A DNA stretch of 64,000 nucleotides from Guptibacillus hwajinpoensis. Lineage in GTDB: Bacteria > Bacillota > Bacilli > Bacillales > Guptibacillaceae. Under the pieces are notes generated by a model that was not told the origin of the DNA, ran no database searches, and saw only the letters and a list, made by a program, of their open reading frames with translations. The stretch is taken from assembly GCF_020524165.1 (NCBI RefSeq), contig NZ_JAIVKU010000006.1, forward strand, positions 62,001-126,000. The letters run 5' to 3'. The translations under genes were made by a program, and so were the position numbers. Shown in pieces: positions 1 to 7,537 of the stretch. How positions within the stretch are numbered: position 1 is the first letter of the stretch; the number at the start of each line of letters is the position of its first letter.

Positions 1-110
1 TTTTCCCCAGCCGTTTCAAGTCGCAAACATAAAAAATTCACTTAAGTGGTTAGAAACACGCTCATTTGAGGTATCTTATAGAGAGAAGGGTAACAAAGGA
101 GCGTGACAAT

Positions 111-509
111 ATGAATCGAATGGTAAAAAGTGTTTTTAAACGAATGACTAAGAAAGCAGTATCCGTAATGAAAGATAAAGATCAAATGCAGGAGATTTCA
201 GTTGAATCTTTAAAAAAGGGAGCTCTTTATAAAGGTCGTAAAGGAATGGATGATATGTGGGTTGATGTGAAAACATTCTCGCGACTCGTTCAGGAATTTC
301 GAAAAGGTCGTTATCGGGATATCTCAAAAAAATCTGTTGTTATGGTTGTAGGAGCGCTTCTTTATTTCGTAAGCCCAATTGATGCGGTGCCAGATTTACT
401 AGCTGGTATCGGCTTACTAGACGATGTTGCTGTGATCGGATTTGTAGCAGGACAATTAAGGAATGAATTAGAAAAGTTTCGTGAGTGGGAAACTGGGGTC
501 AGAATATAA
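111..509 (+). CDS. DUF1232 (YkvA-type) small protein
   Basis: A 132-residue protein of the DUF1232/YkvA family; its molecular role is not established. The hallmark lies in the C-terminal half, where a hydrophobic stretch LLYFVSPIDAVPDL is followed by LLDDVAVIGF, the conserved SPIDxxPD and DD signature of the family. The N-terminal half is basic and soluble. I chose the ATG at 111 because AAAGGAG lies at 95-101; a TTG 45 bases further upstream is open but has no ribosome site. The gene is convergent with trpP and shares a hairpin terminator with it. The upstream start of this transcription unit is close to the window edge, so its promoter may be cut off. Confidence 0.8.
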   Translation: MNRMVKSVFKRMTKKAVSVMKDKDQMQEISVESLKKGALYKGRKGMDDMWVDVKTFSRLVQEFRKGRYRDISKKSVVMVVGALLYFVSPIDAVPDLLAGIGLLDDVAVIGFVAGQLRNELEKFREWETGVRI

Positions 510-510
510 A

Positions 511-538
511 AAAACCCGGCCAATTTGGCCGGGTTTTT
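511..538. terminator. Bidirectional terminator between DUF1232 gene and trpP
   Basis: The perfect stem CCCGGCC / GGCCGGG (515-521 with 527-533) is flanked by an A run on the left and a T run on the right, so it can end transcription from both converging genes. Confidence 0.85.
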
Positions 539-545
539 GTTGCAT

Positions 546-1064
546 TTAAAAAGCAAAACTAGTGCGTTTAAGAATCGATTGAACAACTGGAAAGATTAGT
601 ACCATTGCGATGGTGTTTACTGCAGCAGTTGGTAGAACGACAGTTAAAAACAATCCTGTAAATGCAGCGCCACCAGGAAGTCCTGTGAAAACAAGAGCGG
701 CTCCAAGGAAAATAGCACCGCTAATCATTGTTCCGATCGCTGTTAGGATCCCAACAGTAATTAGCGACTGGCCAAAGCGTTGAACAAGTAGATAAAGACC
801 GAAGAAAGCAAATGCTGTTACGGGCTTATCAATCATGTTTGCAAGCTGTCCACCAGGAAATGTTGTCGTAGCAGCAGAAATAACGCCGGTTGCAAGACCA
901 AGTACAAGAACACTTTTACGCTCGGGGAATAGTAAGATTCCTAGAAACATCATCGTTAGAAGCATATCGTTTTTCATTCCTGAAATTAAACCAGGAATAA
1001 TGGCGTGAAGAATTGTTCCAATACCAAGCAGTAAAGCCATTAGTACTAAGTTTTTCGTTTTCAT
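546..1064 (-). CDS. trpP: Tryptophan transporter TrpP
   Basis: A 172-residue integral membrane protein with five or six hydrophobic segments and almost no soluble domain, matching the TrpP (YhaG) tryptophan importer of bacilli in length, sequence character (N-terminal MKTKNLVLMALLLGIGT, then PGLISGMKND) and chromosomal place beside serC. It would sit in the cytoplasmic membrane and import tryptophan. The ATG at 1064 is preceded by AGAGGAGAG, which is both the ribosome site and part of a run of GAG triplets. In B. subtilis, TRAP represses trpP translation by binding such triplets over the ribosome site, and the leader here fits that mechanism. It is convergent with the DUF1232 gene. Confidence 0.88.
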   Translation of the reverse strand: MKTKNLVLMALLLGIGTILHAIIPGLISGMKNDMLLTMMFLGILLFPERKSVLVLGLATGVISAATTTFPGGQLANMIDKPVTAFAFFGLYLLVQRFGQSLITVGILTAIGTMISGAIFLGAALVFTGLPGGAAFTGLFLTVVLPTAAVNTIAMVLIFPVVQSILKRTSFAF

Positions 1065-1071
1065 AAAAAAT

Positions 1072-1117
1072 CTCTCCTCTTCTCATCTCATTCTCCATCT
1101 TTCGATGGTGTTCTCTC
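1072..1117 (-). promoter_or_regulatory. Probable TRAP (MtrB) binding site over the trpP ribosome site
   Basis: On the minus strand, GAG triplets lie at 1093-1095, 1087-1089, 1082-1084, 1077-1079 and 1072-1074, with gaps of 3, 2, 2 and 2 bases. One more overlaps at 1074-1076 and two lie upstream at 1113-1117. TAG triplets at 1128-1130 and, inside the gene, at 1046-1048 may extend the array. Two- to three-base spacers are the known TRAP geometry. The array covers the ribosome site, as in the known TRAP control of B. subtilis trpP. A hairpin CCATC-GAAA-GATGG lies between the upstream and main triplets. Confidence 0.75.
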
Positions 1118-1193
1118 CATCAGTGCGCTATATGCCTGCTGCGAAAGAACTAATTTTGTATATCATAACAAACGAAGGTCCTATTGAAAAGTG

Positions 1194-2282
1194 TTAAATA
1201 TTGTGTTTGTGATGGAACGTATGCATGAAATCACTTAGAGCGCGTACAGAGTCCAGCGGAACGGCATTATAAATGGATGCTCGACATCCACCAACAGAAC
1301 GATGGCCCTTCAGACCTACAAAACCTTCTTCTTCCGCTTCTTTAAGAAACAGTTCTTCAAGCTCTTTACTAGGAAGAGTAAAGGTTACATTCATAGAGGA
1401 ACGACTTTCTGCCTCGGCTGTTCCACTATAAAATCCTTTACTACTATCAATGGTGGCGTAAAGTAATTTTGTTTTCTCTGCGTTCATTTTCTCTATTTCT
1501 TTTAAACCACCATTGTTCTTCGTCCATTCTAAGACGAGAGATAGCATGTAGATAGCGAAAGATGGAGGAGTGTTATAAAGAGATTTTTTATCAACATGAG
1601 TACGATAATCTAACATGGTTGGGAGGTTATTTGGAATTTCACTCAGTAGATCTTTTTTTAAAATGACAACCGTAACGCCAGCTGGTCCAAGATTTTTCTG
1701 GGCACCAGCGTAAATAAGTCCGAATTGGTCAATCGGAAGAGAACGACTCAAGATATCACTCGACATATCTGCAATAAAAGTAGACGCTTTACGCTGAGGG
1801 AAGCTCTTCCACTGCGTACCGTGGATCGTATTATTTGAAGTCAGGTGGACATAGGCATCTTTTTTACCATATTTTAGCGCATTTAAATCAGGTATACGTT
1901 TGAAATCAGCCTCTTTACTGCTGCCACCAATATACGTATCTCCGATTTTTTGGGCTTCTGTTAAGGCCTTTTGAGACCAGCTTCCCGTGAGCAAATAGTT
2001 CCCCTGGTGGCCTTCATGAAGAAAATTCATAGGAATCATTGAAAATTGTAGGCTAGCGCCACCTTGTAGAAACAGAACTTCATAATCATCTGGAATCTGA
2101 AGCAGTTCTCTTAGAAGTTCATTGGCTCCATCATGAATCTTCTGATACTCTTTGCTTCGATGACTAAACTCCATAATCGACATGCCCTGCTGCTGATAAT
2201 TAAGAAGCTCTGATTGGGCATGGCTAAGCACATCTTGCGGTAATGCAGAGGGACCAGCATTAAAATTATAACGACGCTCCAC
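1194..2282 (-). CDS. serC: Phosphoserine aminotransferase SerC
   Basis: PLP-dependent class V aminotransferase converting 3-phosphohydroxypyruvate and glutamate to O-phosphoserine in serine synthesis; cytoplasmic. It has 362 residues, close to the family norm of about 360. It begins with the conserved NFNAGPSALP, and has the PLP-lysine region (LIYAGAQKNLGPAGV) and a C-terminal GHRSVGGCRASIYNA typical of SerC. I use the GTG at 2282 because AAAGGAGTG lies just upstream and the protein then starts like known SerC (MERRYNFNAGP). An ATG 39 bases further upstream would add 13 unconserved residues and lacks a ribosome site. It neighbours trpP as in B. subtilis. Confidence 0.95.
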   Translation of the reverse strand: MERRYNFNAGPSALPQDVLSHAQSELLNYQQQGMSIMEFSHRSKEYQKIHDGANELLRELLQIPDDYEVLFLQGGASLQFSMIPMNFLHEGHQGNYLLTGSWSQKALTEAQKIGDTYIGGSSKEADFKRIPDLNALKYGKKDAYVHLTSNNTIHGTQWKSFPQRKASTFIADMSSDILSRSLPIDQFGLIYAGAQKNLGPAGVTVVILKKDLLSEIPNNLPTMLDYRTHVDKKSLYNTPPSFAIYMLSLVLEWTKNNGGLKEIEKMNAEKTKLLYATIDSSKGFYSGTAEAESRSSMNVTFTLPSKELEELFLKEAEEEGFVGLKGHRSVGGCRASIYNAVPLDSVRALSDFMHTFHHKHNI

Positions 2283-2479
2283 GAATAGACACTCCTTTAG
2301 TAATGTAATGCGATGCTTCAATTAAACTTGTACTCATCCTATCATTAAAGGATTCCAGGTTGCTATGTTTTTTTCTAATCTTTTCGAATATTTCGTTCGA
2401 TTGAAGCAGAAGCATTTGCTCTCTGTTCTCATTTTGCTATTCTATATAGAAGTGAATGTTAAGAAAGTGGTGTTATGCA

Positions 2480-3379
2480 ATGTATCGCGAAAACAAACCA
2501 ACTCATATTGGACCATACGATCATCCAGATATTTATCCTGGACCACGACCAGCTTCCTCTTTTTTGTACCATAATGGAAAAGCACATCGAATTGATGAAA
2601 GTGAGCACGTGCCAGTTGAGAAGCAAATTGTCCATTATGCAAGAGGAGAAGACGTTTCTGGATCTCTTGCGTTTTCTAGTTCAGAACAATTTACGGTAGA
2701 AGAATTACTGTTATCCGAAGGTTTATCTCCAATTGAAGAGCGAATACCGCTGCTCGCATATGGATCAAACGTTTGTCTAGCTCAGCTTAGATATAAATTC
2801 AGTCTTAACCCGGATTTAAGTGATTTCATTCTTTATTACCGGGCAGAAATAGTGGATACAGATGTAGTGGCAGGATCATTTCTCGCACCATATGGCGCGC
2901 TTCCAGCCGTTATTGCACCAGTAGCTGGAGCGAAGACAGAGGTATGGGTTACATTTGTAGACCGTGACCAGTTAGCATTATTAAACCGTACCGAAGGCGG
3001 TTATGTGTTGCGAGAACATCTTGGAGGCAAGCTTACACTTAAAACGGGTGAACATTTTGAGCGTGTGTATGCTTATTATTATCCTCACGCATACGTGAGA
3101 GAAGGTTCTTATGTACGATTTAAAGATATTCCAGGAGCATCTGAATTGCCTTCGATGTGGCAAGCTGATCTATTAAATGAATTAAAAGCTTTGCTAGGTT
3201 ATGGAGGGCACCGAGAAGAATTCATCCATGAGTTAAGATGGAACCCTGATTTGCGAACAAAAATATCTACGATGTTAAATGGAATGGATCAAACCTTTGA
3301 TCATCCTGATTGGGTTGTTCCGAACGGTTTTTATACGCTAAACGAAATGAATCGTACGCAAGTAAAAAAGAGACCATAG
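2480..3379 (+). CDS. Gamma-glutamylcyclotransferase-like protein
   Basis: A 299-residue protein I do not recognise by name. Its middle carries LLAYGSNVCLAQLRYKF and later an APYGALPAVIAP ... VWVTFVDRDQLALLNRTEGGYVLREHL segment, which matches the layout of gamma-glutamylcyclotransferase-fold proteins: a YGSN substrate loop, a central strand, then a glutamate in an L-x-x-x-E-G context. The first 80 residues (THIGPYDHPDIYPGPRPAS) and the C-terminal 80 are outside that core. The ATG at 2480 is supported by AAAGTGGTG at 2464-2472; an ATG at 2456 is open but has a poor ribosome site. Its TAG stop forms the loop of a perfect terminator. A function in peptide or gamma-glutamyl metabolism is only a guess. 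Confidence 0.6.
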   Translation: MYRENKPTHIGPYDHPDIYPGPRPASSFLYHNGKAHRIDESEHVPVEKQIVHYARGEDVSGSLAFSSSEQFTVEELLLSEGLSPIEERIPLLAYGSNVCLAQLRYKFSLNPDLSDFILYYRAEIVDTDVVAGSFLAPYGALPAVIAPVAGAKTEVWVTFVDRDQLALLNRTEGGYVLREHLGGKLTLKTGEHFERVYAYYYPHAYVREGSYVRFKDIPGASELPSMWQADLLNELKALLGYGGHREEFIHELRWNPDLRTKISTMLNGMDQTFDHPDWVVPNGFYTLNEMNRTQVKKRP

Positions 3380-3390
3380 TGGTCTCTTTT
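3366..3390. terminator. Bidirectional terminator whose loop is a stop codon
   Basis: A perfect 11-bp stem AAAAGAGACCA / TGGTCTCTTTT (3366-3376 with 3380-3390) has a three-base loop that is the TAG stop codon of the upstream gene. The A and T flanks let it serve hit on the other strand as well. Confidence 0.88.
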
Positions 3391-3393
3391 CGA

Positions 3394-3828
3394 TTATTGG
3401 GCGAGCTGTGAGCGAATGCCTTCAGCTAGACGCTGTAAGGTTTCCGAATCGTACTCATTTTCATGAGTTTTCCAAACCGCTCCGAATCCATCTCCTTTGC
3501 CGTAACGTGGTATAAGGTGAAGGTGGTAGTGGAATACAGATTGCCCGGCAATAGCTTCGTTATTATTAAGGATATTCATCCCTTCAGGAGTGAAGTTTGC
3601 CTTTAGGGCATTGGCAATTTCAGGAACCGCTGCAAAGAGCTTCGAAGCCGTTTCGGTATCAAGTTCGTAAATATTTTGCTTATGCTTCTTAGGGATAACG
3701 AGAGTGTGTCCTTCTGTTACCTGGGTAAGATCAAGAAAAGCTAGTACGTCATCGTTTTCATAAACTTTGGCAGACGGGATGTCTCCATTAATAATTTTGC
3801 AGAAGATACAGTCAGGTGAATGGCTCAT
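3394..3828 (-). CDS. hit: HIT family hydrolase Hit
   Basis: Histidine triad nucleotide-binding protein of 144 residues, the usual Hit length in bacilli. It has the N-terminal CIFCKIINGDIP and the C-terminal histidine triad as HYHLHLIPR, whose middle histidine is the nucleophile in the family. Family members hydrolyse nucleoside phosphoramidates or AMP-lysine; the physiological substrate is unknown. The ATG at 3828 is preceded by AAAGGATGAG, and the long in-frame extension upstream has no such site. It is divergent from ecsABC, as in B. subtilis. Confidence 0.93.
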   Translation of the reverse strand: MSHSPDCIFCKIINGDIPSAKVYENDDVLAFLDLTQVTEGHTLVIPKKHKQNIYELDTETASKLFAAVPEIANALKANFTPEGMNILNNNEAIAGQSVFHYHLHLIPRYGKGDGFGAVWKTHENEYDSETLQRLAEGIRSQLAQ

Positions 3829-4149
3829 GAATCTCATCCTTTCAATCTTTTTATCCATCGTACCATAATTTTCTTGTTGGGGGCGAAATCGAAAAAGGCT
3901 CTGCCGGGGGTGCAGAGCCCTGAGTGTAACTTGATTAAGGGAAGACGCCACACTCTTTATAAGGATGCGCCTAAAAGAGAGGATCTATTCAATGCGTTTG
4001 TATTTTGACTCTTCTAGCATCTCTTCAATGAAAAAGGTAAGATGTGGATAGTGAATGAAAAGCAGAATGACTCCCGTTTAACTCAATCACTCACTACTAA
4101 ATGAAAAGTTTGTTAAAATAAAAGCAAATGATGAAATGAGAGGAACGCT
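3829..4149. other. Intergenic region between hit and ecsA
   Basis: A 321-base gap without a convincing gene. It holds the minus-strand hairpins described as a candidate small RNA (3890-3955). Near ecsA the DNA is AT-rich and a plus-strand start region is expected; the ecsA ribosome site GAGAGG ends about 7 bases before the ATG. Confidence 0.6.
3890..3955 (-). ncRNA. Candidate small RNA or terminated leader upstream of hit
   Basis: On the minus strand a stem GAGTGT / ACACTC (3955-3950 with 3927-3922) encloses a loop containing TTCCCTT. It is followed by a perfect 8-bp stem GGCTCTGC / GCAGAGCC (3919-3912 with 3904-3897), loop ACCCCCG, and a T run TTTTT at 3896-3892. A stem with a C-rich loop and U tail is the usual shape of Firmicute regulatory RNAs that pair with ribosome sites, and also of an intrinsic terminator. 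It ends about 60 bases before hit, so it could be an attenuated hit leader. A TATAAA at 3961-3956 is too close to the first stem to be its obvious promoter. Confidence 0.4.
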
Positions 4150-4890
4150 ATGAAGAATTCAATTTTAGAAGTTAGTCATCTTACTGGTGGGTATCAGGCA
4201 AATAAGCCTGTCCTTCATGATGTATCTCTACGGGTAAATTCAAATGAAATTGTTGGATTAATTGGACTTAATGGGGCTGGAAAAAGCACGACAATCAAAC
4301 ATATTCTTGGCTTGCTTGATCCAATGAATGGCGAGATTAAAGTGGGGGGCACAACTTTTGCTAATAACAAAGATGGGTATCGTAAACAATTCTCCTACAT
4401 ACCTGAAACGCCTCTATTATATGACGAGTTAACGTTATGGGAACATTTGCAATTGACGGCATTAGCGTATGAACTTGGTGACGAGTGGAAGGAGCGAGCG
4501 GAAGCGCTTCTACAGGAGTTTCGAATGACGAATATGAAGAAGTGGTTCCCTGGGCATTTTTCTAAAGGCATGAGACAAAAGGTGATGATTATGTGCGCGT
4601 TTCTTGTACAGCCATCCCTTTATATTGTTGACGAGCCTTTCGTAGGACTGGACCCTATCGGTATTCAATCATTTCTTGATATGATGCTTGAAATGAAAGA
4701 AAAAGGAGCTGGGGTGCTCATGTCGACACATATTCTTTCTACGGCTGAAAGATATTGTGATCGGTTTATTATTTTGCATGACGGACAAATTGTCATGGCT
4801 GGCACAATGACAGAATTACGAAATCAAATCGGTGATAAAGACGCCACGCTTGATGATATTTATATTGAAGCGACCAGGAGTGGAAAATGA
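4150..4890 (+). CDS. ecsA: ABC transporter ATPase EcsA
   Basis: ATP-binding subunit of the Ecs transporter, 246 residues. It has Walker A GLNGAGKST near residue 40, a modified signature HFSKGMRQKVMI, Walker B LYIVDEPFVGLDP and switch histidine STH. In B. subtilis Ecs affects secretion, competence and sporulation, largely through the membrane protease RasP; its transported substrate is not settled. The stop overlaps the start of ecsB by four bases (ATGA), so the two are translationally coupled. Gene order hit / ecsA-ecsB-ecsC matches B. subtilis. Confidence 0.95.
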   Translation: MKNSILEVSHLTGGYQANKPVLHDVSLRVNSNEIVGLIGLNGAGKSTTIKHILGLLDPMNGEIKVGGTTFANNKDGYRKQFSYIPETPLLYDELTLWEHLQLTALAYELGDEWKERAEALLQEFRMTNMKKWFPGHFSKGMRQKVMIMCAFLVQPSLYIVDEPFVGLDPIGIQSFLDMMLEMKEKGAGVLMSTHILSTAERYCDRFIILHDGQIVMAGTMTELRNQIGDKDATLDDIYIEATRSGK

Positions 4891-6104
4891 TGCAGCTACA
4901 AATGTTATGGAAAGAAAGGGCAGGAGCTTTCTGGAACATTGCCATGCGCTATTTTAGGCTAATTGGTAATAGCAGCTTTTTATTTACTCTTGTTCTAGCT
5001 CTCATTTTCGGGGCGTATTATTACAGTGAAATTCTAAAGGTGCTACCTGAATCATTTCCTGGGATAGCTATAATGACGGCCATTGCCGCTCTTGTTCTGG
5101 TTCGGACACCTCTTCGATTCTTTTTATCTGAAGCAGATCTTGTCTTTCTGTTGCCTGCTGAAAATCGTTTGGAGGGTTATTTCCGTCAATCGCTAATGTA
5201 TAGCTTTGCTCTTCAACTATTCACAACAGTCGTTGTCATGACGATCCTTGCTCCGCTTTATCAGCACGAAATGGCTGCTGGTACGGGGTACTATGTGTTT
5301 GTGATAGGTGTACTTCTTGTGTTAAAAGGCGCGAATGTCATGATGAAATGGATGGAGTTGCATTTACCTGCACACCATTCAGTTTTTGTTTATATTATGA
5401 TAAGGCTGGCCATCACCGCCCTGTTTATATACTTACTGCTAATACAGGCGCAATGGTTCTTAGTCGCTTTAGCTGCGATACTTTTCGTGGCCGTTTTCTT
5501 TCTAATGTTTCTGCCTCTTCAGCGGAAATATTCGATTAAATGGGAGAAGTTGCTTGCAATGGATGAGCAGCAAAGTATGAAGTTCTATCGTACTGCTAAC
5601 TTATTTACAGATGTACCTAAATTGAAGCAATCAGTTAAGCAAAGACGATTGTTAAGTACGCTAGCTGAGAAGTTATTACCGTCTCATTCTGTCTATGCTA
5701 CTCTTTATCAAAAAGCTTTTATTCGTAGTAATGAGTATTTTGGAATATATTTTAGATTATGGCTTCTAGGTCTTGTCGTGATTGCTTTTGTGCCAGGCTT
5801 ACTGGGGAAAGCGATTGGTGCTGCTCTTATTATTTATTTGACAGCCACTCAGCTACGCACGCTTTACCCTCATTTTCAAGCACATGTTATGGTAAAACTT
5901 TATCCTTTATCGGATGAAGAACAAGGGAAAGCGTTTCGCACTATGCTACTTCGCTTATTGGGGGCACAGGCAGGAACGTTTGCAGTACTTTCTTTTCTTC
6001 TATTTCTTGATATGACTGTATTTTTATCTGTCCTTTTTGCAGGCATTGCTGCAGTGGCTTTGGCAGCGTCTCGAACTGTGGTAGTTAGACGATCAGCTTC
6101 TTAA
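4887..6104 (+). CDS. ecsB: ABC transporter membrane subunit EcsB
   Basis: Integral membrane partner of EcsA, 405 residues against about 408 in B. subtilis. It has several strongly hydrophobic segments, with pairs near residues 30-75, 105-155, 170-215 and 290-395, and a cytoplasmic basic stretch (KQSVKQRRLLSTLAEK) in the middle. It overlaps ecsA by four bases. Its role follows from the operon: it forms the channel of the Ecs ABC transporter in the cytoplasmic membrane. Confidence 0.93.
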   Translation: MMQLQMLWKERAGAFWNIAMRYFRLIGNSSFLFTLVLALIFGAYYYSEILKVLPESFPGIAIMTAIAALVLVRTPLRFFLSEADLVFLLPAENRLEGYFRQSLMYSFALQLFTTVVVMTILAPLYQHEMAAGTGYYVFVIGVLLVLKGANVMMKWMELHLPAHHSVFVYIMIRLAITALFIYLLLIQAQWFLVALAAILFVAVFFLMFLPLQRKYSIKWEKLLAMDEQQSMKFYRTANLFTDVPKLKQSVKQRRLLSTLAEKLLPSHSVYATLYQKAFIRSNEYFGIYFRLWLLGLVVIAFVPGLLGKAIGAALIIYLTATQLRTLYPHFQAHVMVKLYPLSDEEQGKAFRTMLLRLLGAQAGTFAVLSFLLFLDMTVFLSVLFAGIAAVALAASRTVVVRRSAS

Positions 6105-6126
6105 AACGCAAAGGGTGTATGATGGC

Positions 6127-6840
6127 ATGGAATATCAAAATGAAGTAGAGGAAGAACTTGAGGCGTGGGAACGAACAATAAAAAGAAAATCTTCGATGGT
6201 TTCCCGATCAGCCAAAAGATTACAAAGTCGGATTAATGACCTTATTCCTGAACGGGTTCATTCGATTGTGACAACAAGTATAAAGACTATGGTACAAGGT
6301 GTACTCGTTGGAAATACGTATGCGGTCCATCCGCCCCAAAGAAATCAATCACTCCAGATGAGAGATCAACAGGCTAGAGAATTAATACGCAAATACAAAC
6401 GAATAGCTGCGACAGAAGGTGCAGGTACAGGAGCGGGAGGGATCTTGTTAGGATTAGCGGATTTTCCTTTGCTTTTGTCTATTAAAATGAAATTCCTTTT
6501 TGATCTCGCAAGTATTTATGGATTTGATGCAAAAAAAATGGAGGAAAGAATTTTTATCCTTACCGTTTTTCAACTTGCTTTCTCATCTGATTCTACCAAA
6601 AGAGAAAGTTACGATAAGATTGTTAATTGGGATGAGAACCTAAGAGAGGCGCTTGATTGGAAAGCTTTTCAGCTTGAATATCGAGATTATATAGATCTCC
6701 CCAAATTACTTCAAATGATACCTGGCATAGGCGCGTTCGTAGGGGCTTACGTGAATTATCATTTTCTTGATTGGCTCGGTCAAAATGCAATGAATGCTTA
6801 TCGAATACGGATCATTAAGGAAGAAAATGAACAAATATAG
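6127..6840 (+). CDS. ecsC: EcsC family protein
   Basis: Third gene of the ecs operon, 237 residues. The EcsC domain is seen as glycine-rich GAGTGAGGILLGLADFPLLL near residue 100 and a C-terminal IPGIGAFVGAYVNYHFLDWLG, both hydrophobic and probably membrane associated. The function is not known in any species; in B. subtilis it is dispensable for the Ecs phenotypes. I use ATG 6127, with AAAGGGTG at 6110-6117; a GTG at 6115 overlaps that ribosome site. The last codons and stop form one arm of an unusually long hairpin. Confidence 0.9.
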   Translation: MEYQNEVEEELEAWERTIKRKSSMVSRSAKRLQSRINDLIPERVHSIVTTSIKTMVQGVLVGNTYAVHPPQRNQSLQMRDQQARELIRKYKRIAATEGAGTGAGGILLGLADFPLLLSIKMKFLFDLASIYGFDAKKMEERIFILTVFQLAFSSDSTKRESYDKIVNWDENLREALDWKAFQLEYRDYIDLPKLLQMIPGIGAFVGAYVNYHFLDWLGQNAMNAYRIRIIKEENEQI

Positions 6841-6911
6841 AGAAAAGGACCAGCTGGGTATGATCCCAGCTGGTCCTTTTCTCTATATTTGTCTTGCCGA
6901 GAGTCGGCAAG
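6831..6911. terminator. 28-bp perfect stem terminator plus a second hairpin
   Basis: Arm 6831-6858 pairs perfectly over 28 bases with 6865-6892 around the loop TATGAT; the arm includes the ecsC stop. A second perfect hairpin CTTGCCGA-gag-TCGGCAAG follows at 6893-6911. The T run inside the right arm fits termination of ecsC, and the A-rich left arm fits termination of the ferritin-like gene on the other strand. Confidence 0.85.
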
Positions 6912-6920
6912 GGATTAAGT

Positions 6921-7355
6921 TTATTCGAATCGTGCGTCGCTAAGAATGCGGTCCATTTCTTCCATATGGTGTGTTTCATCCGCAATCATATCATCAAGCT
7001 TCACAACGAGTTCAGTAAAGCCAAGTTCTTCTGCTTGTTTTTTGCGCTCTTCATAACGATCAATGGTATCTTTCTCCGCTGTACGAGCTTCAAGCAGCAT
7101 TTCTTTTACATCCGTTAGTTGCTTCACTTCTGCCGGGGCAGTAGTAGGAGTACCGCCTAATACTTTAATCTTTTCTGCAAGGTACAAAGCATGGCCCTGT
7201 TCATCTGCGATTTCACTTTCAAAGAATGGTTTCAATGTTTGACGATATAAGCCAGATACAACAGCTGCATTATATGTGTACATAATACTAGCAGCGTATT
7301 CATTAGCAAGGTCCACATTAAGTCCATCGATTAGTTCTTGTTTTTTGTCTGCCAT
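6921..7355 (-). CDS. Ferritin-like domain protein
   Basis: A 144-residue four-helix protein of the ferritin-like superfamily. Candidate di-iron ligands appear as ANEYAAS (first helix), ESEIADEQGHALYLAEKI (ExxH-type pair in the second) and a final DETHHMEEMDRIL in the last helix. It resembles bacterioferritin- or Dps-like stress proteins more than classic ferritin, but I cannot assign it to one. The ATG at 7355 follows AGAAAGGATG. A sigma-B-type promoter lies 48-73 bases upstream and faces a second one serving the DJ-1 family gene, so an oxidative or general stress role is likely. Confidence 0.75.
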   Translation of the reverse strand: MADKKQELIDGLNVDLANEYAASIMYTYNAAVVSGLYRQTLKPFFESEIADEQGHALYLAEKIKVLGGTPTTAPAEVKQLTDVKEMLLEARTAEKDTIDRYEERKKQAEELGFTELVVKLDDMIADETHHMEEMDRILSDARFE

Positions 7356-7402
7356 TTTAAACATCCTTTCTAAATCGTTTCTGTTTTGGTTCCATCTTAA
7401 TT

Positions 7403-7428
7403 TTACCCTTACATTGGCACGATAAAAC
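7403..7428 (-). promoter_or_regulatory. Sigma-B-type promoter of the ferritin-like gene
   Basis: Minus-strand GTTTTA (7428-7423), 14-base spacer, GGGTAA (7408-7403). This matches the B. subtilis sigma-B consensus GTTTAA-N12-15-GGGTAT with one mismatch in each box. Confidence 0.7.
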
Positions 7429-7464
7429 ATAAAGTCAAGAATATTTAGGGAGAATACAATTGAT

Positions 7465-7489
7465 GTTTGACCGACGTTAGGAGGGGTAA
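7465..7489 (+). promoter_or_regulatory. Sigma-B-type promoter of the DJ-1/PfpI gene
   Basis: GTTTGA (7465-7470), 13-base spacer, GGGTAA (7484-7489), 48 bases before the TTG start. It is back to back with the sigma-B-type promoter of the ferritin-like gene. Confidence 0.68.
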
Positions 7490-7537
7490 TAGTCATTATA
7501 TCAATCACATTAATTCATTTATCTAGGAGGGTTTACT

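Noticed and set aside
60..110. Sigma-B promoter before the DUF1232 gene
   Set aside because: GGGTAA is present at 88-93 but no GTTT-type -35 box occurs 12-15 bases upstream.
916..1098. Small minus-strand open frame overlapping the trpP start
   Set aside because: It lies in another frame of trpP and the GAG-rich leader, without its own ribosome site.
2283..2479. T-box or other riboswitch before serC
   Set aside because: The gap is too short and lacks T-box motifs; only ordinary divergent promoters are expected.
3820..4008. Plus-strand open frame in the hit-ecsA gap
   Set aside because: No ribosome site, runs through a hairpin structure and antisense to hit; the composition is not protein-like.
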